Assembly: GCF_008065135.1 (NCBI RefSeq)
Contig: NZ_CP042914.1
Coordinates: 3,534,001 to 3,598,000 of the forward strand
DNA from: Roseimaritima ulvae
Lineage (GTDB): Bacteria; Planctomycetota; Planctomycetia; Pirellulales; Pirellulaceae
Direction: 5' to 3'
DNA length: 64,000 nt
Shown: piece after piece, positions 43,679-53,372 of the stretch
Layout: each line of letters begins with the position of its first letter
Numbering within the stretch: position 1 is the first letter of the stretch
The notes under the pieces: model-generated
Told to the model about the DNA's origin: nothing
Database searches by the model: none
The model's input: only the letters and a program-made list of their open reading frames with translations
Translations under genes and position numbers: made by a program

Positions 43679-44889
43679 CAATCCTCGAGGGCGATTGCCA
43701 CATCGACTTGCAAGTGGATCAGGTCGGCCGCGCGGGGGGCGTCGTCCGGTTCAATCTGGATCACGACTTCGCCGCTGCGATAATCGACCCGAGCCATTGG
43801 ATTGGGGCTGGGCAGCTGGGGCGAGCCGATCAGTCGGCTGATCGAACGCACGGTGCCTTGGAGCGAACCGTCGATCGCTGCGCTGGTGATCGAAGCCCGT
43901 GCGCCGGTTTTCACTTTGGAAAGCTGTGAGACGTTCACTTCGACTCGGCAGATCATGTCGGACAGGTCGGCGATCTGCAGGATCGGTTGGCCGGTGGTCG
44001 GCTGGCCGGGGTGCATGTGGACGGCTACCACCGTGCCATCGATGGGGCTGAGCAGTTTGCTGGCGTCGACCTGCAGTTGCAACAATTTGATTTGTTCGTC
44101 CAACGATTCGACCGGCATCGCGGCTTTGCCCGATTCGATAGCCACCTCGGCGGCTCGCAGTTCCTGCTCGGCGGCTTTGACGGCCAAGTCGCCGGCTTGG
44201 CTGGCCGCGCGGGCTTCGGCGCGGGCGGCGGCCAGATCCGAGCGAGCTTGGTCGACGGCCAGTTGCTGTTGATCCAGCGTGCTGGACGTGATCAAGCGAC
44301 CGGCGGCAGGGTCGTTGGAGGCGGTTCGCATCTGAGCCAATTTGCTTTCCGCCAAAGCGACTTGTTGGTCCAACAGGTCCAGTGTGCCGCCGCTGGCCTG
44401 GGCCAGCTCGAATTTTTCCTTGGCTTGTTGAACTTGCAAACGGGCTTGTTCGAGTTGCGTGCGAGCCACTTCCAGTTTGGCCTGTGCGACGGCCTGCTCG
44501 GCATCTGCGGTCGCCTGAGCTTCCTTGCGTTGGGCCACGGCGACGGCCAATTCGCCCTCCCGCGCCGCCTGACTGACCAGTCGTCCCAAGGTGTCTCCGG
44601 CCTGGACCTTCTGGCCGGCCGAGACCTCCAGCGACTCCAGACGGTCGCCGGGCGGGGCCAGCACCGAAATCACCCCGTTGCTCGGTTCCAGCTGGCCTTG
44701 TGCTAAGATGGCCTCATCGCCGGACGCCCCCAGAGCCACCAAAGCCGGCACGGCGGTCACATCTTCGAACCGATCGACCGGTGCCGCATCGGGCTGGCAA
44801 CCGGCCGATGCGATCGCCAAGGCCCCCATCACGCACCCAGGTACGGTAAAAAGCCGGCGGAAGGTTGTCGAGGTTTTGAATGCAGGCAT
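43678..44889 (-). CDS. HlyD/DevB-type adaptor (membrane fusion) lipoprotein
   Basis: Predicted 403-residue periplasmic adaptor. The leader ends in a lipobox (IASAGC), suggesting a lipid anchor. A barrel-sandwich start (GVISVLAPPGDRLESLEVSAG) is followed by a long coiled-coil hairpin (about 95-255, Ala/Gln/Glu-rich) and a returning lipoyl half (LLSPIDGTVVAVHMHPGQP), then the beta-barrel domain. This is the DevB layout. The ATG at 44889 gives the lipoprotein leader, and a longer frame to 45150 runs through the divergent ATPase gene. It heads the adaptor-permease-permease operon. Confidence 0.9.
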   Translation of the reverse strand: MPAFKTSTTFRRLFTVPGCVMGALAIASAGCQPDAAPVDRFEDVTAVPALVALGASGDEAILAQGQLEPSNGVISVLAPPGDRLESLEVSAGQKVQAGDTLGRLVSQAAREGELAVAVAQRKEAQATADAEQAVAQAKLEVARTQLEQARLQVQQAKEKFELAQASGGTLDLLDQQVALAESKLAQMRTASNDPAAGRLITSSTLDQQQLAVDQARSDLAAARAEARAASQAGDLAVKAAEQELRAAEVAIESGKAAMPVESLDEQIKLLQLQVDASKLLSPIDGTVVAVHMHPGQPTTGQPILQIADLSDMICRVEVNVSQLSKVKTGARASITSAAIDGSLQGTVRSISRLIGSPQLPSPNPMARVDYRSGEVVIQIEPDDAPRAADLIHLQVDVAIALED

Positions 44890-44971
44890 TAAACTTGCTG
44901 TGTGAGGTTCGCTGGTCGATAAATAGATCAGTGAAACGTGACCGTGTTCCGGTAAAGGTAGAACATTTCGT

Positions 44972-46120
44972 ATGGCCGACGAAGCTAGTATGACAGAAAT
45001 CGTTCCGGCGACCCAGTTTGATACACAATCCGGGCGACGCGCGGCGATCGAAGTCCGCGGTGTCGAACACTTCTTCGGCAACGGCGATGCCCGCAAGCAG
45101 GTGCTGTTCAATAATAATCTGATTGTGCGGCCAGGCGAGATCGTGATCATGACCGGCCAAAGCGGTTCCGGAAAGACGACGCTGCTGACCTTGATCGGAA
45201 CGTTGCGGCGCGTCCAAACAGGCGAATTGTTTGTCTTGGGCCAAGGCGTGCATCAATCGTCGGTCGCTCAGATCAATCAGTTGCGGCGGCGATTGGGCTT
45301 TATCTTTCAAGCTCACAACCTGTTTTCTTCTCTGACGGCCCTGCAGAATGTGCGGATGGCGCTGGAATTGCAGCCGCAGCGGCGGTCGCGGAGCGAAGAA
45401 AATCGTCGCTGCCAGGAAATGCTGGAAGCGGTCGGTCTGGGGGAACGCGTGCACTACAAGCCGAGGGGGCTGTCCGGCGGTCAGAAGCAACGCGTCGCGG
45501 TGGCTCGCGGTTTGGTCCACCAGCCGGAAATCCTTCTCGCTGACGAACCCACGGCCGCTCTGGATGAAGAATCGGGCCGCAAAGTCGTCACGTTGTTCCA
45601 GCAACAAGCCCGCGAACGGGGCACCGCGATCGTGATCGTGACCCACGACAACCGCATCCTGGATGTGGCCGACCGGATCGTCAAAATGGATTTCGGCACG
45701 ATCGCGCGGGATACGCGGGTTAGTGAGGCCTCGAACATCGGCGAAATGTTGTCACGGTGCAGCATTTTCGACGGCGTTACCATCCGCACCATGACCCAAC
45801 TGGCCGATCGCATGAAGGCTCAACCCTACAAAGCCGGTTCGCGGATCATTCGACAAGGCGATCCCGGCGACACTTTTTATCTGATCCGCGACGGAGAAAT
45901 GGAAGTCCGCCGCGATCCCGGCAACCGCTTGGTCGCGACCATCGGCCCCGGCGACTTTTTTGGCGAAACCGCGCTGCTGACCGGGGAACCACGCAATGCC
46001 CATGTCGACGCCAAAACCGATGGCGTGGTCTATACGCTGGACGCCCAATCGTTCCGCGAAGCGATGGGAGAACGCGCGTCGCTGGATCAAGAAGTCCGCA
46101 GTACGCTGTTTGCCAACTGA
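44972..46120 (+). CDS. DevA-type ABC ATPase fused to a cyclic-nucleotide-binding domain
   Basis: Predicted 382-residue protein. The first 260 residues are a MacB/DevA-like ATPase: Walker A GQSGSGKTT (about 62-70), signature LSGGQKQRVAVARGLV (about 167), Walker B ILLADEPTAALDEESG, and the switch His in IVTHDNRI. The last third (about 275-378) is a cyclic-nucleotide-monophosphate-binding domain with YKAGSRIIRQGDPGDTFYLI and the phosphate-binding-cassette-like GDFFGETALLTGEPRNAHV. DevA proteins usually end after the ATPase. It is divergent from the DevB/DevC operon by 82 bp, and the two sets plausibly form one exporter. The stop overlaps the next gene's start (TGATG). Confidence 0.92.
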   Translation: MADEASMTEIVPATQFDTQSGRRAAIEVRGVEHFFGNGDARKQVLFNNNLIVRPGEIVIMTGQSGSGKTTLLTLIGTLRRVQTGELFVLGQGVHQSSVAQINQLRRRLGFIFQAHNLFSSLTALQNVRMALELQPQRRSRSEENRRCQEMLEAVGLGERVHYKPRGLSGGQKQRVAVARGLVHQPEILLADEPTAALDEESGRKVVTLFQQQARERGTAIVIVTHDNRILDVADRIVKMDFGTIARDTRVSEASNIGEMLSRCSIFDGVTIRTMTQLADRMKAQPYKAGSRIIRQGDPGDTFYLIRDGEMEVRRDPGNRLVATIGPGDFFGETALLTGEPRNAHVDAKTDGVVYTLDAQSFREAMGERASLDQEVRSTLFAN

Positions 46121-46926
46121 TGCAGCCTGATCTACCCATGCAATGGATCGAGGACCTCAGCGATCCGCGACTGGACGTGTTTCGCAAGCTTCGCGCGGCC
46201 GCGACCCGGCCGGCGGGCGAATTCTTTGTCGCCGAAGGCCGCAACGTGGTCGAACGGCTATTGGCCAGCGACTTCGAAGTTGTCTCGCTGCTGTGCAGTG
46301 TCGCTTGCGAAGACTGGTTGGCGGAGCAACCTCTGGCCGCCGAAACCGAGCTGTTGCGGGTGAACAACCAACAGATTCGCGAACTGGTGGGGTTTGATTT
46401 TCACCGCGGCGTGTTGGCTTGCGCACGGCGGCGACCCCGTGACGCTGCACAGCGCCTGCCCACCCTGGCCTCCCGTCAGATCATGCTGGCCCTGTGTGAA
46501 GTCACCGACGCAGAAAACGTGGGCAGCATCGTTCGCACGGCCACGGCATTGGGAGTCACGGATATCCTGCTATCGAAGGGCTGTGCGGATCCGTTCTCGC
46601 GGCGAGCCTTACGGGTCAGCATGGGAACCGTGCTGCAGCAAAAGTTTTGGAACAGCCCCGATATGGCGGCTAGTTTGTCGACGCTCCGCGACACGCAGGC
46701 CTGCCGAATTGTGGCCACAACGTTGGGCCAGGACGCTGTCGAGCTGGCGGCCTTCCCCCGCAATGACCAGCCAGTGGTGTTATTGCTGGGCAACGAAGGC
46801 CAGGGATTGGCCGCCGGAATCGAATCGCTGGCCACCGACCGGGTCACGATCCCCATGCATCAGGACACCGACAGCTTGAACGTGGGCGTCGCGGCTGGCA
46901 TCGTGCTGTATCAACTAAGCCGCTGA
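46120..46926 (+). CDS. SpoU/TrmH-family RNA methyltransferase
   Basis: Predicted 268-residue SPOUT methyltransferase that 2'-O-methylates a ribose in rRNA or tRNA. The three trefoil-knot motifs are visible: LCEVTDAENVGSIVRTATAL, LLLGNEGQGL and IPMHQDTDSLNVGVAAGIVL. An N-terminal substrate-binding domain (1-100) contains EFFVAEGRNVVERLL. The exact RNA target cannot be told from sequence. The first in-frame ATG (46120) overlaps the upstream stop codon as TGATG; an ATG at 46138 is the alternative. It is co-directional with the ATPase gene. Confidence 0.93.
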   Translation: MQPDLPMQWIEDLSDPRLDVFRKLRAAATRPAGEFFVAEGRNVVERLLASDFEVVSLLCSVACEDWLAEQPLAAETELLRVNNQQIRELVGFDFHRGVLACARRRPRDAAQRLPTLASRQIMLALCEVTDAENVGSIVRTATALGVTDILLSKGCADPFSRRALRVSMGTVLQQKFWNSPDMAASLSTLRDTQACRIVATTLGQDAVELAAFPRNDQPVVLLLGNEGQGLAAGIESLATDRVTIPMHQDTDSLNVGVAAGIVLYQLSR

Positions 46927-47016
46927 GCTGACGAGCCGGGGCCGGGCGGAATCGGCCAAGTTCAACTAGAATGGCGGCCGGTCCCACCACCATTCCCCAC
47001 CCCAGCAGAGTTTTCG

Positions 47017-49698
47017 ATGCAGCGTTCACGGCATTTCGGTTTGGCGTTTTATCTATCCGGATTCCTCTTCGCGGCCGTCGTCGGCGATGCGGCGGGGGCC
47101 GAAGAGGTTAATATTCAGCGATTCGAAGCCACCACCGTTTGCGGTGAACTGGTCCAACCCATGGAACTGGCCATTGCACCGGATGGAAATATATTCCTGA
47201 TCGAATTGGGCGGGACGATCAAGCTGATCGATCCGGCCACCGGCGTTGCGGAAGTCGTGGGCAAGCTGGAGGTCACCACCGCTCAGGAAAACGGTCTGAT
47301 CGGATTGGCGTTGGACCCTGATTTTGCGGAAAACCAGTGGCTGTATCTGCAGTACTCGCCGCCCGACTTTTCCGGTCAATACGTCAGCCGCTTCACGTTC
47401 CGCGACGGACAGGTGGATTCAGCCAGCGAACGGCGTTTGTTTTCCTATCAAGAGCAGCGGCGCGAGTGCTGCCACCACGCCGGGTCGTTGGAGTTTGGTC
47501 CCGATGGCAACCTCTACATCGGTACCGGCGACAATACCAACCCTTTCAAAGACTCGCGCGGCTACGCCCCAATCGACGAACGGCCGAATCGCGAACCCTG
47601 GGATGCTCAACGTTCTTCCGCGAACACCAAAAGTTACAACGGCAAAGTGCTGCGGATTCACCCGGAAGCCGACGGCACCTACACCATTCCCGATGGAAAC
47701 CTGTTTCCCAAAGACGGCTCGGTGGGGCATCCGGAAATCTATGTGATGGGCTGCCGTAATCCATGGCGGATCAACGTCGACCAAAGGACGGGTTACCTGT
47801 ACTGGGGCGATGTGGGGCCGGATGCGGGAGCGGACCACGAGCGCGGCCCGCGCGGTTATGACGAAGTCAATCAGGCTCGCACCGCGGGGAACTTTGGCTG
47901 GCCGTATTTTATTGGCAACAACTTCGCCTATTCGATGGTTGACTTTGCCACCGGAAAAATTGGCCCGCGACAAGATCCCGTTCATCCGGTTAACCGGTCG
48001 GTCAACAATACCGGCGCCGAACAACTGCCCCCGGCTCAACCGGCCATGATCTATTACCCGGCCGCCGCTTCGCCGGAGTTTCCTGAAATGGGCACCGGAG
48101 GCCGCACGGCATGCGCCGGACCCGTGTATTACTACGATGCCGACACGCTCGGCGAAAACGGCTTTCCCGCCGCTTACGATCGCACTCTGTTCGCCTACGA
48201 ATGGTCGCGGAGCACGATTACGGCGGTGCACCTGGATGCGGATTCCAACGTCCAGCGGCTGGAGCCCTTTTTGCCGCATCTGAAATTCACTCGTCCCATC
48301 GACCTGCAGTTCGACGCGGGCGGCTCTTTGTACGTCATCGTTTACGGGGAAACCTGGGGCGTCAATCCGGATGCTCGGCTGGTCCGCATCGACTACGTTC
48401 GCGGTAATCGAACGCCGCAAGCGGTGGCGAAGATCACTAACAACGTGGGCCGCGAACCGCTGACGGTGCAGTTGTCCGCGGCCGATTCGAGCGACAAAGA
48501 CGGCGACGAATTGACTTACCGCTGGACGGCCGTCCGCAACGCGGAAGGCCAGACGCAATCGCGCGACTTGGCTACTACGGTGGATGCCACGGCGGTGTTC
48601 GAACAACCCGGGGTATACACGGTTAAGTTACAGGTGACCGATCCGTCCGGGGCGTCGCATTCGACTTCGATGCCCGTGATCGTCGGCAACGCTCGGCCCC
48701 AGGTGGCTTTTTTGAAACCGCAGGACGGCGACTTCTATTCCTCCGATGCACCGGTGCGTTACAGCTTGGTGGTTCGTGACAGCGAAGACGGTACCAGCGA
48801 TTTTGAGCAAGCCGAAGAAGATGGCTGGCATCCGATCGAAGCCACCGCGCCCAGCCGGTTGTTTACGCAAGCCATCCCGGTAGTCGACGCAGTAGCGGCC
48901 GCGGAGGACGAAGATCCCGGATTGGCGTTGATCCGCAAAAGTGACTGCTTTAATTGTCACGCCGTTCACCGCGCCTTGGTCGGGCCCTCGTTCGAAGCCA
49001 TCGCCACGAAGTATCGCGACCAACCGCACCAGTTGGAACAGTCGGTCAAACGCGTGATGGAAGGTTCCACCGGCGTGTGGGGCAAGGTCGGCATGCTGCC
49101 GCACCAACAACACTCCGTTGCCGAGGTTCAAAAAATGGTGCAGTACGTGTTTGCGGTGGAACCCGGAGCGGGACATCCTACGGCGCAGGGATTTAATAAC
49201 AAGCTGGCGGTTTCCGCCGACGTCGACACGGTTCGTTTGGAAGCCACCTACACCGACCTAGGCCGCGGTGAGATTCCCAAACTATCCGGTGTGGCAACGG
49301 TGACGCTGCGGCGACGGACGTTGCAAGCCGAAGCGGCCGACGCCTTCCAAGGCACGCGACCGCTGAGCTCGGCGGCCGCTGAGGGCAAGAAGTTCATGGG
49401 AGCGATCGAGCACAGCGGGTTTTTGAAATTCGAAAACATGCCGCTCGATCAGATCACCGGCATCTCGGTCCGCGTCGCCAGTGCCGGAGCCGGTGGCGAT
49501 ATCGAAATCCGCCGCGGAGCGCTCGATGGCCCTGTACTGGGGCGGACGACCGTGGAAGTCAACGGTCAATGGGAAGTGTTCCATGACCAGCCGATCGAAT
49601 TCACTCCGGCCCAAGGCCGCGATACGTTGTTCGTGGTGTTTAAGAACGAACAACGCCGCGGCGGGTTGATGAACATCGATTCGATTCGGTTCGAATAA
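47017..49698 (+). CDS. Secreted glucose/sorbosone dehydrogenase-like protein with PKD and cytochrome c domains
   Basis: Predicted 893-residue exported protein. After a signal peptide (about 1-28), residues 35-450 form a six-bladed propeller of the PQQ-dependent sugar dehydrogenase class (MELAIAPDGNIFLIELGGTI, LEFGPDGNLYIGTGDN and MGCRNPWRINVD). A PKD-like domain follows (about 455-545, PLTVQLSAADSSDKDGDELTY). A c-type haem site is C644-F-N-C647-H648 (LIRKSDCFNCH). The C-terminal region (about 740-893) resembles a carbohydrate-binding module. This set is common among planctomycete secreted proteins that pass electrons to an attached haem; cofactor and substrate are not proven. It stands alone after the RNA methyltransferase gene. 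Confidence 0.9.
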   Translation: MQRSRHFGLAFYLSGFLFAAVVGDAAGAEEVNIQRFEATTVCGELVQPMELAIAPDGNIFLIELGGTIKLIDPATGVAEVVGKLEVTTAQENGLIGLALDPDFAENQWLYLQYSPPDFSGQYVSRFTFRDGQVDSASERRLFSYQEQRRECCHHAGSLEFGPDGNLYIGTGDNTNPFKDSRGYAPIDERPNREPWDAQRSSANTKSYNGKVLRIHPEADGTYTIPDGNLFPKDGSVGHPEIYVMGCRNPWRINVDQRTGYLYWGDVGPDAGADHERGPRGYDEVNQARTAGNFGWPYFIGNNFAYSMVDFATGKIGPRQDPVHPVNRSVNNTGAEQLPPAQPAMIYYPAAASPEFPEMGTGGRTACAGPVYYYDADTLGENGFPAAYDRTLFAYEWSRSTITAVHLDADSNVQRLEPFLPHLKFTRPIDLQFDAGGSLYVIVYGETWGVNPDARLVRIDYVRGNRTPQAVAKITNNVGREPLTVQLSAADSSDKDGDELTYRWTAVRNAEGQTQSRDLATTVDATAVFEQPGVYTVKLQVTDPSGASHSTSMPVIVGNARPQVAFLKPQDGDFYSSDAPVRYSLVVRDSEDGTSDFEQAEEDGWHPIEATAPSRLFTQAIPVVDAVAAAEDEDPGLALIRKSDCFNCHAVHRALVGPSFEAIATKYRDQPHQLEQSVKRVMEGSTGVWGKVGMLPHQQHSVAEVQKMVQYVFAVEPGAGHPTAQGFNNKLAVSADVDTVRLEATYTDLGRGEIPKLSGVATVTLRRRTLQAEAADAFQGTRPLSSAAAEGKKFMGAIEHSGFLKFENMPLDQITGISVRVASAGAGGDIEIRRGALDGPVLGRTTVEVNGQWEVFHDQPIEFTPAQGRDTLFVVFKNEQRRGGLMNIDSIRFE

Positions 49699-49710
49699 AT
49701 CGCCCGGCCC

Positions 49711-49754
49711 TTCACTCTCCCTCAGGGAGAGTCGAGCGTCAGCGAGGAGAGGGC
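49711..49754 (+). repeat. Dispersed 44-bp CTCTCC repeat overlapping a coding end
   Basis: Matches the inverted copy at 26282-26325. Its inner half lies inside the last codons of the minus-strand M49 peptidase and supplies that gene's stop codon, so the C-terminal residues KPSPR come from repeat sequence. Confidence 0.8.
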
Positions 49755-51772
49755 TTTTTGCGTCCCGACCATTCCAACATCTGGGTGGCCAGATCGTAGG
49801 GGTAGGACACGGTGACGTCGGTGATGGTGCCCTCCGCATCTCGCACGGCCGTCAGCTTGGGCTGCACGAAACCGGTGTAGGCCGGTTGGTCCAGGTTGGC
49901 ATAGCGGCGAAGGACTTCGTCGCGGAGTTCGACGTTGATGTTGACCGCGTGATCTTCCATCAGCCGTTTGGCAGCCGCTCGGTCGCCTTCGGACTTGATT
50001 CGTTGAACTTCGCGTAACAGTTTGCCCACGCCGTCGTGCCAGGCATCCACGTCGGCGACGCGAAAGTAGGTCTTGCCGTCGCGTTCGACCACGCGGATGG
50101 CGTTGGTGTTGGCGGCCAGCCAGCTGACGATCATCTGCCGGTTCCGCATATGATCTTCTTCCAGCGTGACGCCGGTTTTGACGCGTCGCAGCTGTGTCAT
50201 CACGTTCCGCGTGTAAGCCTCGTAGGCGGCTAACTGCAGTTCACGCAGGTCGTCTTCGTTGTCGACCAAATCCAACTCGACCAGCTTCTCGCTGCCGATA
50301 AAGTACAACGCTACCAAGTCGGCGCGGCCCTCTTCCAGAGCGCTGTAGTATTCGGCGATCGCCAGCGATGGATCGACGCCATCGTTGACCTGCCCCGAAG
50401 CGTGGCCGATGACTTCGTGCATGTTGACTTCCAAGGCCAACGCCGCCGACTTCCATTTTTCGGCTCGTTTGTATTCGGCTTCGTCGAAACAGAATTCCGC
50501 CCGAGCCGAGGGCGTGCTGGATTTTTCGTACGATTCCATGACATTGCTGAGCGAGACGGATTTGCTGCCGTAACGTTGCCGCACCGTGGCGTCGTTGGGC
50601 AGGTTGATCCCGATCGGCGTGACCGGGCCGGCGTCTCCGCTTTCCATCACCACCTGAATCGCTTTGGCCGAAATGCCCTTGACTTCGGTTTTGCGAAACG
50701 CCGGATCGTAGGGCATGCGATCTTCGAACCACTGGGCGTGCGTGGCGAATTTCTTGATCATGTCCATCTTGATCGGGTCGTTGAAATACACGGCCGCTTC
50801 CCAGGAACCCTTTTGGCCGCGAGCGTCCATGTAGACTTCGATAAAGCCATTGATGGTGTCGATCGGACTGTCTTTGTCGGCCACCCAAGCGATGTTGTAT
50901 TCGCGAAAGTCGATCGCTTCGCCGGTGCGGTAATAGTGGATCAGGACGCCCAGGGCACGAGCCATTTTGGGGGTAGCGTAGGGGATCGCCGCTTCCAGGT
51001 GTTGGATGATTTCGGCGATCGGTTCGGCATACATGCCCGGCGGAATCTCGTTATCAAAACCGGCTCGGTAGACTTTTTCTTCCAGCGTCCCGTCATCGTT
51101 TTTCACCAGTTGTGAATTCAGCGGATACTTTTCCGTAAAGCCCTCCAGGTCCTCCGTGGTAACGCCTTGATACAGGTTGTTGGCGCTGGCGGTCAGGATG
51201 TCGCGTCCATCCTCGGGTGATTTCAGCGTGACGTGGGTTTCGAATTCGGGATCGAACAACACCGGATCCAGCTCGTCCAGCAAGGCTCGCAGCTCGTCGC
51301 CGCTGGCCGGCATCGTGGCCCCGTTGGCCAGCGCCCGCCGGACGGCTTGACGCAAGGCTTTCGAATCGCAGTCCAACAGATTCTTTTGTGCGGTCAAAGC
51401 GCTGTGGGGGCCATTGTTGACCCAGAACAATTTCAAATAGTCCTCGATCGCGGACAGGGTCTTGGAATCGACGCCTTCGGAATGCGTGAGGATCTCTTCC
51501 AATACATCGCGCAGCTGCAAGGAGTAGCGGTAGCGTTGGTCGATGTAGATATCGCGACCGGCGATGGCGGCTTGGGAGAGATGGTAAATCAAGATTTTTT
51601 GGTCGAGCGGCAATTGCTCGAAGCCATCGACATGCAATTGCACGATCGCCACATCGCCGACGCGTTCCAGCAGATACTTGCGGGAATCGGTTGTCCCCTC
51701 TTCCGCCGTCGCGGCTGCCACCGACAGCATGGTCAGCAAGCAACCCCAACCCAACATGAACAAAGCACGCAT
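49739..51772 (-). CDS. Secreted M49-family dipeptidyl peptidase III-like zinc peptidase
   Basis: Predicted 677-residue exported peptidase. A signal peptide spans about 1-23. The zinc signature of family M49 is present: HEVIGH at 452-457 with the HExxGH form, and ALEEGRADLVAL about 50 residues on, giving the second EExxAD motif. DPP III enzymes cut dipeptides from the N-terminus of peptides. The N-terminal half is less conserved and helical. The last residues and stop codon fall in a dispersed repeat, so the true ancestral C-terminus may have been different. It is convergent with the gene at 47017. Confidence 0.88.
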   Translation of the reverse strand: MRALFMLGWGCLLTMLSVAAATAEEGTTDSRKYLLERVGDVAIVQLHVDGFEQLPLDQKILIYHLSQAAIAGRDIYIDQRYRYSLQLRDVLEEILTHSEGVDSKTLSAIEDYLKLFWVNNGPHSALTAQKNLLDCDSKALRQAVRRALANGATMPASGDELRALLDELDPVLFDPEFETHVTLKSPEDGRDILTASANNLYQGVTTEDLEGFTEKYPLNSQLVKNDDGTLEEKVYRAGFDNEIPPGMYAEPIAEIIQHLEAAIPYATPKMARALGVLIHYYRTGEAIDFREYNIAWVADKDSPIDTINGFIEVYMDARGQKGSWEAAVYFNDPIKMDMIKKFATHAQWFEDRMPYDPAFRKTEVKGISAKAIQVVMESGDAGPVTPIGINLPNDATVRQRYGSKSVSLSNVMESYEKSSTPSARAEFCFDEAEYKRAEKWKSAALALEVNMHEVIGHASGQVNDGVDPSLAIAEYYSALEEGRADLVALYFIGSEKLVELDLVDNEDDLRELQLAAYEAYTRNVMTQLRRVKTGVTLEEDHMRNRQMIVSWLAANTNAIRVVERDGKTYFRVADVDAWHDGVGKLLREVQRIKSEGDRAAAKRLMEDHAVNINVELRDEVLRRYANLDQPAYTGFVQPKLTAVRDAEGTITDVTVSYPYDLATQMLEWSGRKKPSPR

Positions 51773-51850
51773 TTCTGGAAATCCTCCAAGGTGATTTTGG
51801 TAGTAAACAGGTGCAGTGTACCAAAGCGTGCTGGTCGGACCCCTGGGGGG

Positions 51851-51939
51851 AGTAGGGGAGTAGGGGAGTAGGGGAGTAGGGGAGTAGGGGAGTAGGGGAG
51901 TAGGGGAGTAGGGGAGTTAGGGGAGTTAGGGGAGGGGCG
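51851..51939. repeat. Octanucleotide tandem array (AGTAGGGG)n
   Basis: About nine copies of the 8-bp unit AGTAGGGG followed by two 9-bp variants (AGTTAGGGG). It occupies most of the 208-bp gap between the M49 peptidase start and the glycosyltransferase stop, with no gene visible. Confidence 0.9.
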
Positions 51940-51980
51940 GTGCTTGCAGACAGAGCAGCTATTTTCTTACCTCCATATTC

Positions 51981-53372
51981 CTACCTTCCCGGCGGCGCGG
52001 TGTCTGTCCCCGGCGCAGGGGCCACCGATGGATATTGATCAGCAGCTGGCTTGAGGGCGAGCAGACACAGCATCACCAAGGCCAGCGTCAGGGCTACGCC
52101 ATTGACGCTGGTCAACAGGTGCGTGCCGGTTTCGCCGATCGGCAGACGCGACAGTACCATCCGCGTGGAGAAGTAGTTGAAGGCCGGTGTCGCCAACAAC
52201 AAACCCAGCAGGCAGCGTTGCCAGGACGGTAAGCTCTGCCACGCGTCCAGGCGAGCGACCGCGATGCCGGTGACCGCAGCGACTACGATCAACGCATCGT
52301 AAGACTGGTGGTACAGGCTGACCAACATCGCCGTCGCGATGATCGCTCCGGTCAGGCCCGCCACCCCGTCGTCGACGCCACGCCGCTGCCGTAGCCACAG
52401 CACCGCGCCCGGTGGCAGCAACAGCCCCAGCATGACCAACAGGTGCGTCGCTTCGGCGGGATCCTGACGAGTCCATTTAGCGACCACGGCCAGCAGATCG
52501 ATTCGCGTCCAAGAGTGCACGGGCGACTCGTCGAGCTGGCCGCGATGGATGTCTTGCGTTTCCGTGATTTGCTGCCGCAACTGCTGCATTCCCGCCGCGA
52601 TGTCGCCGTCGCCCTGATGGTGAGCCAACCAGCCAAAGCCGACGCCGGCGAATAAAATCGATAGCGCCGCGCCATACACCAGGGCGCGGTAGTTGCCTCT
52701 CGCCAACAGCAGCAGCCCCAGCGGCAGGATGTAGGTGGGCTTGGCCGACGCCAACAGCAGCCCCACGGCCGCTAACCAGGGCCGTCGCTGGCCAAAATGA
52801 ATCGCTGCCAGGGTTCCCGCTACCAACAGCAATGTGAAGTAGCCGTCGAATAGCGTGATGTGTCCGCCGCGTGACAACACGATGCCCGCGGCAACAGCGG
52901 CCGTCGTCGAACGCTGCCATCCGGCTGGTAGCTTGGCGGATCGGCTGCACAACGCCGCAATCCACCACACGACAATTAAAGAAAACGCAAAGTACAAAAC
53001 TTCGCCAACATGCAGTGGCAGCAGCGCCCAGGGGATGTGCAAGACGAAAATCGCCGGTGAGAAAAATGGCACGCTGCGAGCAACCGGGTACTCGGCGGCG
53101 TACGTCTGACCGTACGGACTTACGCCGCGCAGCCAAGCGGATGTGGGGAAGTAAATCCCGTTGTGAAAATCACAGTAGCCCTGCTTGGACGGATCAAATG
53201 GCCCGGGCGTCTGATACTGCTTGACCACTCGCACGGTCGTGGCCGCGGTGCCCAGACAGAACAGGCCGATCAAAATCCACGGCAACCGATGCGCCCAGCG
53301 GTTGGGCCGGGCTGCATCGCTGCCTTGGGACGAGCGCTCGGCGGTGGACGGGTTGGGAGACGAACCTTGCAT
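51981..53372 (-). CDS. GT87 (DUF2029)-type membrane glycosyltransferase
   Basis: Predicted 463-residue polytopic protein with about ten hydrophobic helices, of the GT-C class. The early CDFHNGIYFPTSAWLRGVSPYG stretch with an Asp-x-His pair fits the catalytic loop of the GT87 mannosyltransferase family (DUF2029), as do the LFDGYFTLLLVAG and ASAKPTYILPLGLLLL segments. Such enzymes use polyprenyl-phosphate sugars to extend glycans on the outer face of the membrane; the sugar and acceptor are unknown. The first ATG (53372) starts a polar cytoplasmic leader. It is divergent from transaldolase. Confidence 0.85.
   Translation of the reverse strand: MQGSSPNPSTAERSSQGSDAARPNRWAHRLPWILIGLFCLGTAATTVRVVKQYQTPGPFDPSKQGYCDFHNGIYFPTSAWLRGVSPYGQTYAAEYPVARSVPFFSPAIFVLHIPWALLPLHVGEVLYFAFSLIVVWWIAALCSRSAKLPAGWQRSTTAAVAAGIVLSRGGHITLFDGYFTLLLVAGTLAAIHFGQRRPWLAAVGLLLASAKPTYILPLGLLLLARGNYRALVYGAALSILFAGVGFGWLAHHQGDGDIAAGMQQLRQQITETQDIHRGQLDESPVHSWTRIDLLAVVAKWTRQDPAEATHLLVMLGLLLPPGAVLWLRQRRGVDDGVAGLTGAIIATAMLVSLYHQSYDALIVVAAVTGIAVARLDAWQSLPSWQRCLLGLLLATPAFNYFSTRMVLSRLPIGETGTHLLTSVNGVALTLALVMLCLLALKPAADQYPSVAPAPGTDTAPPGR

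Noticed and set aside
45757-46119. An upstream extension of the RNA methyltransferase frame.
   Set aside because: It lies inside the ABC ATPase/cNMP gene in another frame; homology begins at the overlap start at 46120.
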